Below are positions 1 through 7,307 of a stretch of 8,678 bases of DNA, piece by piece. The DNA comes from an uncultured Oscillospiraceae bacterium (GTDB lineage: Bacteria; Bacillota; Clostridia; Oscillospirales; Oscillospiraceae). The stretch covers positions 1 through 8,678 of the forward strand of contig CAAFLE010000009.1 in assembly GCA_900763675.1 (NCBI GenBank), given 5' to 3'. Below the pieces are notes generated by a model, which saw only the letters and a program-made list of their open reading frames with translations, had not been told where the DNA came from and searched no databases. Position 1 is the first letter of the stretch, and each line of letters begins with the position of its first letter. A program made the translations under genes and the position numbers.

Positions 1-107
1 AAGAAAGACGATAGAAAGATTTTTGGGATAGGGCTGCCAAAATTTACTCTCTCTTTTCGTGCGCACCACTTGGGATTATGCGCACACCCCAATTTTTACC
101 AGATTTT

Positions 108-131
108 TTTAACACACAATTTAACACACAA
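108..131. repeat. Tandem 12-bp direct repeat, two copies
   Basis: The 12-mer TTTAACACACAA occurs twice back to back at 108-119 and 120-131 with no mismatch. It sits in the AT-rich region and is followed after one base by another short tandem array. The function is unknown. It may be simple slippage, or part of a protein-binding or recombination site. Confidence 0.85.
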
Positions 132-132
132 A

Positions 133-158
133 ATTTGAAAGATTTGAAAGATTTGAAA
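133..158. repeat. Tandem 9-bp direct repeat, 2.9 copies
   Basis: The unit ATTTGAAAG is repeated at 133-141 and 142-150, with a partial third copy at 151-158, all perfect. It is one base from the 12-bp repeat pair at 108-131, so about 50 bp is made of two successive direct-repeat families. The 9-nt period could encode a repeated tripeptide (LKD in one frame), but no credible gene contains it. Confidence 0.85.
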
Positions 159-194
159 CCACGAGCCGCGCAAAAAGAGCTTGGCGAGAGAAAG

Positions 195-238
195 AAAAAA
201 GCTCAAAACCCCTTGAAATCAAAGGATTTTGAGCTTTT
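195..238 (-). terminator. Rho-independent terminator after tRNA-Gln
   Basis: AAAAGCTCAAAA (197-208) pairs perfectly over 12 bp with TTTTGAGCTTTT (227-238). An inner CCTT (211-214) pairs with AAGG (222-225), leaving a 7-nt loop and a small internal loop. On the minus strand the stem ends in a run of six T (195-200), then CTTTC. The stem starts 7 nt after the tRNA CCA end, as expected for a terminator of the tRNA and of any read-through from addBA. The plus-strand T-run is only four bases, so the leftward direction is preferred. Confidence 0.85.
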
Positions 239-244
239 ACTCGC

Positions 245-318
245 TGGCAGCGGGAGAAGGATTCGAACCCTCACATACGGAGTCAGAGTCCGCTGTGCTA
301 CCTTTACACAATCCCGCT
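245..318 (-). tRNA. tRNA-Gln (anticodon CUG)
   Basis: Read on the minus strand, the 74-nt gene folds as a full cloverleaf. The acceptor is AGCGGGA with TCCCGCT (7 bp), the D stem GTG/CAC, and the anticodon stem GCGGA/TCCGT with loop CTCTGAC. The variable loop is ATGT, and the T arm is GAGGG/CCTTC around TTCGAAT. The anticodon CTG (284-286 on the plus strand) reads CAG glutamine codons. The discriminator is G, and the CCA end is encoded at 245-247. It has its own promoter 20 nt upstream and a strong terminator 7 nt downstream. It sits 80 nt after the addA stop codon on the same strand. Several stems contain a single G-U pair, which is normal. I see no missing element. Confidence 0.96.
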
Positions 319-338
319 ATATTGCAAACGCAAGGGTT

Positions 339-366
339 ATTATACCCAATTTCCGGCGAATGTCAA
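339..366 (-). promoter_or_regulatory. Consensus sigma-A promoter for tRNA-Gln
   Basis: On the minus strand a perfect -35 TTGACA (366-361) is followed after 16 nt by a perfect -10 TATAAT (344-339). The predicted start near 332 leaves a leader of about 14 nt before the tRNA 5' end. The -35 begins 31 nt after the addA stop codon. Both hexamers match the consensus exactly, as is common for stable-RNA genes. The 16-nt spacer is one short of optimal. Confidence 0.9.
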
Positions 367-397
367 GCGGAATCGGCAAGTTTTCTTTGAATTTCTT

Positions 398-3300
398 TTA
401 TTGTTTCCCGCGGCAGTCGATGGACACGCTCTCCCCGGTGCGCAGGAAGTACAAAATGCCCTCTCGTACCGGCTTTTCGAGCAGCCGCGTGAGCGCCGCG
501 GCGTAGGCGCGAAGCTGCGGGGCGTACTCCGCGGCGCGGGCTTCAAGCGTGTCCGCGGTCACGTAATCCGTCTTATAGTCCACGACCGTGAGCGCGTCGC
601 CCTCGCGGATGCAGCAGTCGGCGACGCCCTGCAGCAGCACGCTCTCCCCCGCCGGAACGCCAAAGACCTTCCCGGCGTCCGTCAGCAGCGAGAAGCGCAG
701 CTCGCGCCAGACCTCGTCCGCGTGCAGTATCCGCTGCCCGATGGGCGAGGCGAACAGCGCACAGATCCGTTCCGGCTCCACCGCCGCCGCCTGCGCCGGG
801 GTGATGTGTTCGGCGTTTTTCAGCCGTTCGATCTCGCCGCGCACCTGTTCGGGCGTGGAAACGCGGGAATAGTCGATGAATTGCAGCACCGTATGCACGG
901 CGATGCCGCGTGCCGTGCCGGTGAGGGGGGCGTCCTTCGCGCCGAACACCGGGCGGCGGAAGCTGCGCCGCCCGGTGTTCGGCGACAGATCCTGTGCGTC
1001 CGGGTCGGCGTCGCTCCCCTCAAGGGCGCTCGCGGTGATCTTCGACGGCAGCTCCTCCGCCCAGCGGTACGGATACTCCCAGTCGAGCGCGGCGGTAAGC
1101 GCCGCGGTCTCCGCCGGTTCCGGCGCAGCCGGTTCCTCCGGTTCGGCGGCAGCCGCCGTCTCTCCGCCCGTCGGGACGATGCGAAGCCCGATGGGGCTGT
1201 CCGGCAGAAGCGCGGCGCGGGCAAGCCAGTGCGAGGGCGAGGCGTCCAAGGCGAGCAGCTGCGGTGCGACCGGCGAGGTAAGCCCCTCGCGCAGCTTTGC
1301 GAGCGTCTTTTCCGCGTCGGACCACAGCGCGGTAATGATGAGCCGGTCCTTCGGGCGCGTCATGGCGACATAGAGGACGCGCATCTCCTCCGAAAGCGTT
1401 TCCTCCTCGAGCTTTGCCGAGATCGCCCGCCACGCGAGCGACGGGTAGACGACGCCGCGCTTCGTATCCACGACCTTGCCGCCCACGCCGAGTTGCGGAT
1501 GGATGAGGACCGTGGCGGCGGAGTCGATCTTATTGAACCGATGGCTCGTTCCGGCAAGGAATACGATCGGGTATTCCAATCCCTTGGAGTGATGGATGCT
1601 GATGATCTGCACGGCGTCGCGGCTCTCCACCGCGCCGGTGCGCGGCTCGTCGCCGCGCTCCTCGAGCCGCTTCATCCAACGCACGAACCGGAACAGCCCC
1701 CGGTAGCCCTCCTGCTCGAACTGCCGGGCGAAGTCGGCAAGGCGATGGACGTTTTCCCGCCGCGCATTGCCGTCCGGCATCGCGGCGAGCAGTGCGAACA
1801 GTCCGGTCTCGTCGCAGATCCGCGCCAGCAGCGCCTCTACGGAAAGATCCGGCGCAAGAGCGCGGTAGCTCTCCAGCGTCTTCAGAAACGCCGCGCAGCG
1901 CCCGTCCTTCTCCGCCCGGCGGCAGAGCGCGGTATAGAAATCCGCGGTCTTATCCACGGCGCGGACGGCGGACAGCTCGTCCGGCGTGAAGCCGAACAGC
2001 GGCGAGCGCAGCACGGCGATGAGCGGCACGTCCTGCCGGGGATTGTCGATCACGGCGAGCAGCGACAAAAGCGCCGTGATCTCCGTCGAGCGGTAAAATC
2101 CGCCCCCCTGCTGCGAAACGGACGGGATGCCCTGCGCGGCAAGCGCGGCGCGGTAGCGCGGCGACGCCGCTTTGTGCGAGCGCAGCAATATGGCAAAATC
2201 GCCGTAGGTGCAGGGACGCAGCGCGTCGCCCTCGGTGACGGGCGTATGTGCGTCCACCATCTGCCGGATGCGCGAGGCGACATACTCCGCCTCCAGCGCG
2301 GTCTTATCGGGTCGCTCTTCATCCTCCGCGGCGTCCGGCGGCGTAAGGATGCAAAGCTCCGCCGGCGCACCGCCGCCCGGAGGAAGCTCCCGTCCGGGGC
2401 GCAGCGCCGCGGCATCGTCATAGCAAAGCTCGCCGATCTCCCGCGACATGACGTTGCGGAACACATGGTTCGCGCTCTCCAGAATCTCGCGGCGCGAGCG
2501 GAAGTTTTCACGCAGCAGAATACGCCCCGGCGTTTCCGGCGGCGTCTCCGGCGTGAGATCCGCCCAGCTCTCGTACTTTTTCAGAAAGATCGACGGGTCG
2601 GCAAGCCGGAAGCGGTAGATCGACTGCTTCACGTCGCCGACGAGAAAGAGCTTTCGCCCGTTATCGGAAAGGCAGCGGAACAGCGCGTCCTGACAGGCGT
2701 TCACGTCCTGATACTCGTCCACCAGCACCTCGGTATACCGCGCCGAGAGCGCCGCGGCAAGTCCGTTGGAGGTATTCTCCAGCAGCCGGAGCATCATATG
2801 CTCCTGGTCGGAAAAGTCGCACAGACCCTGCCGCCGCTTCTCGGCGGCGTAGGCGCGGTCCAGCTCGAGCGTGAGCGCGAGCAGCGTGTCCACGGCAGGT
2901 GCGCTCGCCGAAAGCTCGGCGAGCAGCGTATGGGAATCGTCCGCGAACGTATGCTTCCATTTGTCGCAGGTCTTTTTGCACTCGCCCCGCGCCGCTTTGA
3001 TGCTCTGCGCGAGCGGGTCCTCGCCCCTGTATACGCCGATACGCGGAAATTCGACCGCGCACGCGCTCCGCGCCGCTTCCCAGCCGAGCGCGGCGGCGCG
3101 TTCCATATTCCGCAGCCCCGCCGCCGTGGCTTCGAGACTGGCGTCGTATGCCTTTATGAGCTTTTCCTCGCGCTCCGGCTCGGCAAGCGCCGAGCGCAGC
3201 GCGTCCATGCGCCGCGCCCAGTACGCCGCCTGACTTTCCGTGCGTGAGAGGAGATACCTCCCCCACACGGTCGCCCCGGCGTCCGTATTCTCCGGCACGG

Positions 3301-3889
3301 CAAGCGCTTCGCACTGCCGCGCAAGCCACGCGGCAGGGTCGGGATGGCTCTGCACGGCGTCGTGCAGCCGCTCGACGAGCGCGGCAAGCTTATCGTCGTT
3401 TCGTCCCGCGCCGAAGGAATCGACAAGCGAGCGGGCGCCCGGATCGTCCTCCAGACGGTCGTAGAGCTTTTCGAGCAGCCTGTCCAGCACGTTGGAGCGC
3501 AGCTCCGCGGCGCGGTCCGGCTCAATGACGCGGTAATCCGGCGAAATACCGGCAAGGTGGGTGTTCTCCCGCAGGAACCGCCCGCACAGGCTGTCGATCG
3601 TTCCGATGGAGGCGCGGCAGCAAAGCTCCGTCTGGCGGCGGAGGCGGCGGTTCATCGGGTCCTGCGCGATGCGCTCGCCGAGCGCGGAGAGAATGCGGCT
3701 GCGCAGCTCCCCGGCGGCGGCGCGGGTATAGGTGATGACAAGGAAATCGTCGATGTCCGCGCCGCGGTCCACATAGCGCATGAGCCGCTCAACGAGGACC
3801 TTCGTTTTGCCCGAACCGGCGGCGGCGGAAACGAGTCTGGCTCCGCCGCGGCTCTCGGCGGCAAGCTCCTGATACGGTGTCAGCGGCAT
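398..3889 (-). CDS. addA: AddA, helicase-nuclease subunit A of AddAB
   Basis: AddA is the UvrD/SF1 helicase plus RecB-family nuclease chain of the cytoplasmic AddAB complex, which unwinds and resects double-strand breaks to load RecA. Visible in order: Q7, Walker A SAAAGSGKT (21-29), motif Ia (51-58), Walker B VLVDEYQD (388-395), GDVKQSIYRFR (418-428), RENFRS (460-465), motif V IHHSKGLEYP (765-774) and motif VI VAMTRPKDRL (841-850). An Ala/Pro/Glu-rich linker (about 914-932) follows. The nuclease has H999, E1063, D1091 in GVAD, D1104 and K1106 in VVDYKTD, and the QLRAY motif. At 1163 aa it is a little shorter than the roughly 1230 aa of Bacillus. The start is 10 nt inside addB, with GGAGG/GGGAG just upstream, which suggests translational coupling. 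All catalytic motifs are intact. A perfect inverted repeat lies at residues 969-984. Confidence 0.96.
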   Translation of the reverse strand: MPLTPYQELAAESRGGARLVSAAAGSGKTKVLVERLMRYVDRGADIDDFLVITYTRAAAGELRSRILSALGERIAQDPMNRRLRRQTELCCRASIGTIDSLCGRFLRENTHLAGISPDYRVIEPDRAAELRSNVLDRLLEKLYDRLEDDPGARSLVDSFGAGRNDDKLAALVERLHDAVQSHPDPAAWLARQCEALAVPENTDAGATVWGRYLLSRTESQAAYWARRMDALRSALAEPEREEKLIKAYDASLEATAAGLRNMERAAALGWEAARSACAVEFPRIGVYRGEDPLAQSIKAARGECKKTCDKWKHTFADDSHTLLAELSASAPAVDTLLALTLELDRAYAAEKRRQGLCDFSDQEHMMLRLLENTSNGLAAALSARYTEVLVDEYQDVNACQDALFRCLSDNGRKLFLVGDVKQSIYRFRLADPSIFLKKYESWADLTPETPPETPGRILLRENFRSRREILESANHVFRNVMSREIGELCYDDAAALRPGRELPPGGGAPAELCILTPPDAAEDEERPDKTALEAEYVASRIRQMVDAHTPVTEGDALRPCTYGDFAILLRSHKAASPRYRAALAAQGIPSVSQQGGGFYRSTEITALLSLLAVIDNPRQDVPLIAVLRSPLFGFTPDELSAVRAVDKTADFYTALCRRAEKDGRCAAFLKTLESYRALAPDLSVEALLARICDETGLFALLAAMPDGNARRENVHRLADFARQFEQEGYRGLFRFVRWMKRLEERGDEPRTGAVESRDAVQIISIHHSKGLEYPIVFLAGTSHRFNKIDSAATVLIHPQLGVGGKVVDTKRGVVYPSLAWRAISAKLEEETLSEEMRVLYVAMTRPKDRLIITALWSDAEKTLAKLREGLTSPVAPQLLALDASPSHWLARAALLPDSPIGLRIVPTGGETAAAAEPEEPAAPEPAETAALTAALDWEYPYRWAEELPSKITASALEGSDADPDAQDLSPNTGRRSFRRPVFGAKDAPLTGTARGIAVHTVLQFIDYSRVSTPEQVRGEIERLKNAEHITPAQAAAVEPERICALFASPIGQRILHADEVWRELRFSLLTDAGKVFGVPAGESVLLQGVADCCIREGDALTVVDYKTDYVTADTLEARAAEYAPQLRAYAAALTRLLEKPVREGILYFLRTGESVSIDCRGKQ
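940..984. repeat. Perfect 19-bp inverted repeat inside addA
   Basis: The arms at 940-958 and 966-984 are exact reverse complements over 19 bp (outer bases CGCCGAAC..., inner ...GGGCGGCG). They are separated by a 7-nt loop, GAAGCTG. The element totals 45 nt, a multiple of three, so the reading frame is kept. On the coding strand one arm encodes PNTGRR (AddA 970-975) and the other RRPVFG (978-983). From memory of the family, the RRPxF side resembles conserved AddA sequence leading into the nuclease domain, while the other side is variable linker. That would fit an inverted duplication of a native segment. No T-run follows on either strand, so it is not a terminator. Confidence 0.9.
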
Positions 3890-6800
3890 GAGGCTCCCTC
3901 CTCCCCGTTTTCCAGCCGCGCCCAGAACTCGGGCGCTTTGAGCGAGGTTTTGAACCGCCAGCCGTCGGTCTTTTCGCTGAAGCGGCAGGCGTCGTAAAAA
4001 TCGCAGGTGCGGCAGGCGTTGTCCTGCTCGGTTTTATACCACGGGTCGGCGGCGATGCTGCCGCGGCGCAGCTCGCCCGCCATATCCGTGAGCGTTTTTT
4101 CCAGAAAGCGGGAAAGCTCTGAGAGCTGCGCGGCGGTGGCAAGCGCGTCGCCGGTATACTCGCCCGAGCGGTTGACCGTCACGGGGAGATAGCGCGGCGC
4201 ATCGCCGTGTTCCATCGCGTGCAGGACGTCGTCCTCGGCGAGCAGCAATCCGCTGCGGCGCAGGCGCTTCGTCTTTTCCCTGAGAATGTCCTCGTCCGAC
4301 AGCCGCTCCGGCGCGGAGATAAGCACGTCGCGTGCCGGAACATACAGTACGCCGGACGGCACGATCTCTTTTCCGTACCGCGCCGCGCCGTTTTTCTCCA
4401 GCGTGAAGAGATAGAGCAGCATCTGCAACCCCATGCCGTACCACACGTCGGTAAGCGAAAAGCTCTTCGCGCCGGATTTATAATCCACAACGCGGAGATA
4501 GAGCTTCCCGTCATGCTCCCAGCCGTCCACGCGGTCGGCGACGCCGTTGAGGACGAGAGCGCTCTCGCCGCTGCCGAGCGACACCGGCGGCATATCCCGG
4601 TCCGCCGAGAAATTCAGCTCAAAATCGAGAGGGCGGAAATCCGAGGAACGCAACTCCCGCGCCGTATCGAGTACGACGCGCCGCGCCGTTTCCGTCAGAC
4701 GGCGGAAAAGATACACGAACCGGGGGCTTTTCTCCCGGAAATCCTCCAGCTCGGCGCGGACGTATTCGCGGACGTACCGGTCCGTGAGAGACGATACCTC
4801 AGCATCGTCCACGGCGGCAAAGCCGCCCCGCGCCGCGGCGTCCCGGGCGACGTTTTCCAGGAGAAAGTGCAGAAACGTCCCCAGCTCGGGCGGGTTGAAC
4901 TGCGCCGTCTGGCGCGGCTTTGCCCGCAGCCCGTAGCGCAGGAAATACTGGAACCGGCAGGAGGCAAAGTTGTCGATGCGCGAGGCGGTGAGATGCATTT
5001 CGCGCCCGTAGAGTGCCGCCACGCTCTCCCGGGAGAGAGCGCCGCGCACCTCCGCGGCGGCTTTTTCCGCAGCGGCGATGCGTTCCGTCTCGCCGCGCCC
5101 GGCAAAGTATTCCCGCGCCGCGGCGTCCCCGGCGCAGGCAAGCTCCAGCGCTCCGGAGAGCGACTGCGCCCGTGCGCTGCGCATATCGCCGCTCTGCTCC
5201 CGGAGCGAAAACAGCCGGGCGAGCCGATCCACGACGAACGCCGGGCGCGTCTCGCTCCCGTCAGGGGCAAAGGCGCTGCGGCTCACGTACAGACTGTCGG
5301 AGGGCAGAGTGAGTACATGATAAATAAGGTTAAATTCCCGGTCCAGCTCGTCGTCGCCGCCGGAAAGCTCAATATCCAGAGAACGAAGCTCCTCGCGCTC
5401 CGTGTCGGTGAAAACGCCCCCGGCGTCCGATACACGCGGCAGCCGGTCGTCCGACGCGCCCAGCACGAGAAGATGGCGGATGCTGCGCCGCCGCATCCGG
5501 TCAAAGTCTCCGGCGGTCACGCGGTCGAGCGCCACGGGGATCGTGCCGACGTCGTACTGCGAGAGCATCCGGCGGAAGAGCCGCCCGAAGTCCTCCTGCG
5601 AGAGGGGCATATCGCCGAGGACCGCCTCACACTGCTCGAGTGCGGAGACGATGACCTCCCAGAGCTGGCGGTATTCCGCCGCGGTTTGCAGCTCCCCGGC
5701 TTCCTCCAGCGCGAGAGAGCGCTCTTCCAGATGCTCCGGCAGGGCGATGTCCTCCCAGAGAGCGGCAAGCGCGGCGCACTGACCGCGGGCGTCCGTCGCC
5801 TCCGCGCCGCGGCGGGCAAACGCTGCGAGCGGCTCCGCCACGCGCCGGCGGAGGGAATCGAGCTTTGCCAGCAGCGCGTCGCTCTCCGGCGTGGGCTTTC
5901 CGCCGAAGCCGTCCGGATGCTGCCGCCACGGCTCCGGGCGCGTCCACGCCGTGCCGCGCAGCGACCAGAGCAGCACATAGTTTTCCAGCGCGTCGCAGTC
6001 GGCGCGGGAAATGCCGGTCAGACCGGTTTTGAGATACGTAAAAACGCTTTCGTAGCTCCAGCCGTCGGCAAGAATGTCGAACGCCGCGGCAATGAGCACG
6101 GGCAGCGGACGGGTAAAGAGGTCGGTGCGCTCGCTTGCATACAGCGGCACCCCGGCGCGGCGGCAGGCTTCCTCCAGCGGGGCGCGGTAATCGGCAAAGC
6201 CGCGCACCGCGACGGCGATGTCCCGCCAGCGGCACGGCGTTTCGCGCACGAGCCGCCGCATTTCCGCCGCCGCCAGCTCACACTCGGCGGCGACGCCGGA
6301 AGCGCGGACGAGCCGGATCGTCCCGGCGGCATCGCACGTCTCGTCCGTCCAGTCGAAAAGATGCTCCTCAAGAAACGAAAGCGGCGTGCGCTCCGCCGTG
6401 CGCGGCACGGCGACGGTCTCCGCCGCCGTGCCGGTCTCCGCAGCGGCGCCGCGCAGGGCGCGTACCGTGCGCTCCGAGAGCGAGAACACCTCGCTGCCGG
6501 GGGAAAGTGTGTCGCACGTGAGCGACACCGTCACGTCCGCAAGCGGCAGCAGCGCCTGAATGACGCGCCGCTCCTGCGCGGTGAAGTCCGTGAAGCCGTC
6601 GATATAAAATTTCGTTCCGCGCAGCCATGTACACTCCGGCAGCTGCGCGGCGAGCGTGTCGAGCCGCCCGGCGGGATCGGCGCCGGACTGCGCCGAGAGC
6701 GCGTCGAGCGCTTCCTGCAAAAGGGCAAGGTCGCGCAGCTTGTCGCCGAGCGCCGATGTAACGCTTTCGGCGGCTTTGCGCAGAGCGTCCGGCGCGGCGC

Positions 6801-7191
6801 AGCCGAAGCGCAGCTCGTCGAGCGCCGCGAGCAGCTGCGCCATGCGCTCCGGCGAGCGGGCGCTGCCGCCGTATACGGCGAGAGCGCCGCCCATCTGCTC
6901 GAGCGCGAGCGAAAGCTGCAAAAACCGTCCGGGCTTGTCCATATAGACGCGCCCGCTCCCGCCGCAGCCGATGGCGACGCGGTGGGCAAGACGCGAGAAC
7001 GACAGCACCTCGGCATAGAGACTCGCCGTGTCGCCGCAGCGGAGCGCAAGCTCGCGCTCGGCTTCGTGGCTGTACTGCTCCGGTACGATGAGAAAGCTGC
7101 CGCTCTCCCGGCGGGCGCACCGCCCGGCGATCTCGGAAAACAGCAGCGCGGTCTTGCCCGTTCCGGCGCGGCCCAGCACCAGACGCAGCAT
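3880..7191 (-). CDS. addB: AddB, Fe-S nuclease subunit B of AddAB
   Basis: AddB pairs with AddA. It has a helicase-like fold with an N-terminal Walker A and a second RecB-type nuclease that cuts the other strand. Visible: Walker A GRAGTGKT (7-14); VLGASDDRLPRV (576-587), the AddB version of a helicase core segment; H775; nuclease GVAD (883-886) and VVDYKSG (D903, K905). Four cysteines, C745 in FASCRFQYF and C1060-x2-C1063-x5-C1069 near the C-terminus, match the spacing of the 4Fe-4S staple known from Bacillus AddB. At 1103 aa it is close to family length (about 1160). The ATG at 7191 has GGGAGGG six nt upstream and puts Walker A at the very N-terminus, as in homologues. Lack of the later helicase motifs is normal for AddB. 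It is the first gene of the addBA operon. Confidence 0.96.
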   Translation of the reverse strand: MLRLVLGRAGTGKTALLFSEIAGRCARRESGSFLIVPEQYSHEAERELALRCGDTASLYAEVLSFSRLAHRVAIGCGGSGRVYMDKPGRFLQLSLALEQMGGALAVYGGSARSPERMAQLLAALDELRFGCAAPDALRKAAESVTSALGDKLRDLALLQEALDALSAQSGADPAGRLDTLAAQLPECTWLRGTKFYIDGFTDFTAQERRVIQALLPLADVTVSLTCDTLSPGSEVFSLSERTVRALRGAAAETGTAAETVAVPRTAERTPLSFLEEHLFDWTDETCDAAGTIRLVRASGVAAECELAAAEMRRLVRETPCRWRDIAVAVRGFADYRAPLEEACRRAGVPLYASERTDLFTRPLPVLIAAAFDILADGWSYESVFTYLKTGLTGISRADCDALENYVLLWSLRGTAWTRPEPWRQHPDGFGGKPTPESDALLAKLDSLRRRVAEPLAAFARRGAEATDARGQCAALAALWEDIALPEHLEERSLALEEAGELQTAAEYRQLWEVIVSALEQCEAVLGDMPLSQEDFGRLFRRMLSQYDVGTIPVALDRVTAGDFDRMRRRSIRHLLVLGASDDRLPRVSDAGGVFTDTEREELRSLDIELSGGDDELDREFNLIYHVLTLPSDSLYVSRSAFAPDGSETRPAFVVDRLARLFSLREQSGDMRSARAQSLSGALELACAGDAAAREYFAGRGETERIAAAEKAAAEVRGALSRESVAALYGREMHLTASRIDNFASCRFQYFLRYGLRAKPRQTAQFNPPELGTFLHFLLENVARDAAARGGFAAVDDAEVSSLTDRYVREYVRAELEDFREKSPRFVYLFRRLTETARRVVLDTARELRSSDFRPLDFELNFSADRDMPPVSLGSGESALVLNGVADRVDGWEHDGKLYLRVVDYKSGAKSFSLTDVWYGMGLQMLLYLFTLEKNGAARYGKEIVPSGVLYVPARDVLISAPERLSDEDILREKTKRLRRSGLLLAEDDVLHAMEHGDAPRYLPVTVNRSGEYTGDALATAAQLSELSRFLEKTLTDMAGELRRGSIAADPWYKTEQDNACRTCDFYDACRFSEKTDGWRFKTSLKAPEFWARLENGEEGASCR

Positions 7192-7225
7192 GGCGTTCCC
7201 TCCCTTTCGTGCATACAGATATTTT

Positions 7226-7255
7226 ATTATAGCACCGATGCCGTCCGCCTTGCAA
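7226..7255 (-). promoter_or_regulatory. Extended -10 promoter for addBA
   Basis: On the minus strand a perfect TATAAT (7231-7226) is preceded directly by TGC (7234-7232), giving an extended -10. An 18-nt spacer leads back to TTGCAA (7255-7250), which matches the TTGACA consensus at four of six positions. The start would fall near 7219, about 28 nt before the addB ATG. No SOS-type GAAC-N4-GTTC box is visible near it, so DNA-damage induction is not indicated by sequence. Confidence 0.75.
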
Positions 7256-7278
7256 TCCGCCGCCGCATATGCTATAAA
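7250..7278 (+). promoter_or_regulatory. Extended -10 promoter for prsW-like gene
   Basis: On the plus strand TATAAA (7273-7278) follows TGC (7270-7272), an extended -10. A 17-nt spacer separates it from TTGCAA (7250-7255). TTGCAA is its own reverse complement and also serves as the best -35 of the opposing addBA promoter. The predicted start near 7285 leaves a leader of about 23 nt containing the GGGGAG ribosome binding site (7293-7298). Confidence 0.7.
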
Positions 7279-7307
7279 AAGAAAAACGATTCGGGGAGAG
7301 ATATGTC

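Larger units (their letters stand above)
1..194. other. AT-rich non-coding region left of the tRNA
   Basis: No gene is supported here. The stretch is strikingly AT-rich against the GC-rich genes to its right and carries short tandem repeats (listed separately). A 7-bp inverted repeat, GTGCGCA (59-65) against TGCGCAC (79-85) with a 13-nt loop, is visible. It has no adjacent T-run on either strand, so it is not called a terminator. Frame 1 of the plus strand is open from the left edge to a TGA at 136-138, but its 45 codons look like translated intergenic DNA and resemble no family I know. The region lies downstream of the tRNA 3' end and its terminator, which is where an integrated element would begin if the tRNA were an attachment site. 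No integrase or second tRNA end is visible in the window. Confidence 0.6.

Noticed and set aside
1..138. Open frame 1 from the left edge, as the tail of a rightward gene
   Set aside because: The 45 codons fall in AT-rich DNA, include the direct repeats and resemble no protein family. No terminator follows on the plus strand.
78..506. A 142-codon plus-strand open frame across the tRNA
   Set aside because: Its centre is just the antisense translation of tRNA-Gln (the SGRRIRTLT-type peptide that recurs as a spurious protein), and it spans a terminator, a promoter and the addA 3' end.
1081..1160. Short CCGGTTC repeats and a GGCGGC/GCCGCC hairpin in addA
   Set aside because: They encode the Ala/Pro/Glu-rich linker, where low-complexity codons naturally create short repeats. 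Unlike 940-984, no long perfect stem is formed.
401..3247. A 948-codon open frame on the plus strand opposite addA
   Set aside because: It is Arg/Ala/Gly-rich with no domain and lies wholly antisense to an intact AddA with all motifs. GC-rich third codon positions suppress stops in the opposite frame, which explains it.
4827..5131. An 18-bp direct repeat within addB (CCCGCGCCGCGGCGTCCC near 4828 and 5113)
   Set aside because: Both copies encode a similar short DAAAR peptide in Ala/Arg-rich stretches; biased codon use is enough to explain the match.
7192..7307. An SOS/LexA operator in front of addBA
   Set aside because: No GAAC-N4-GTTC type palindrome is present between the two start codons.
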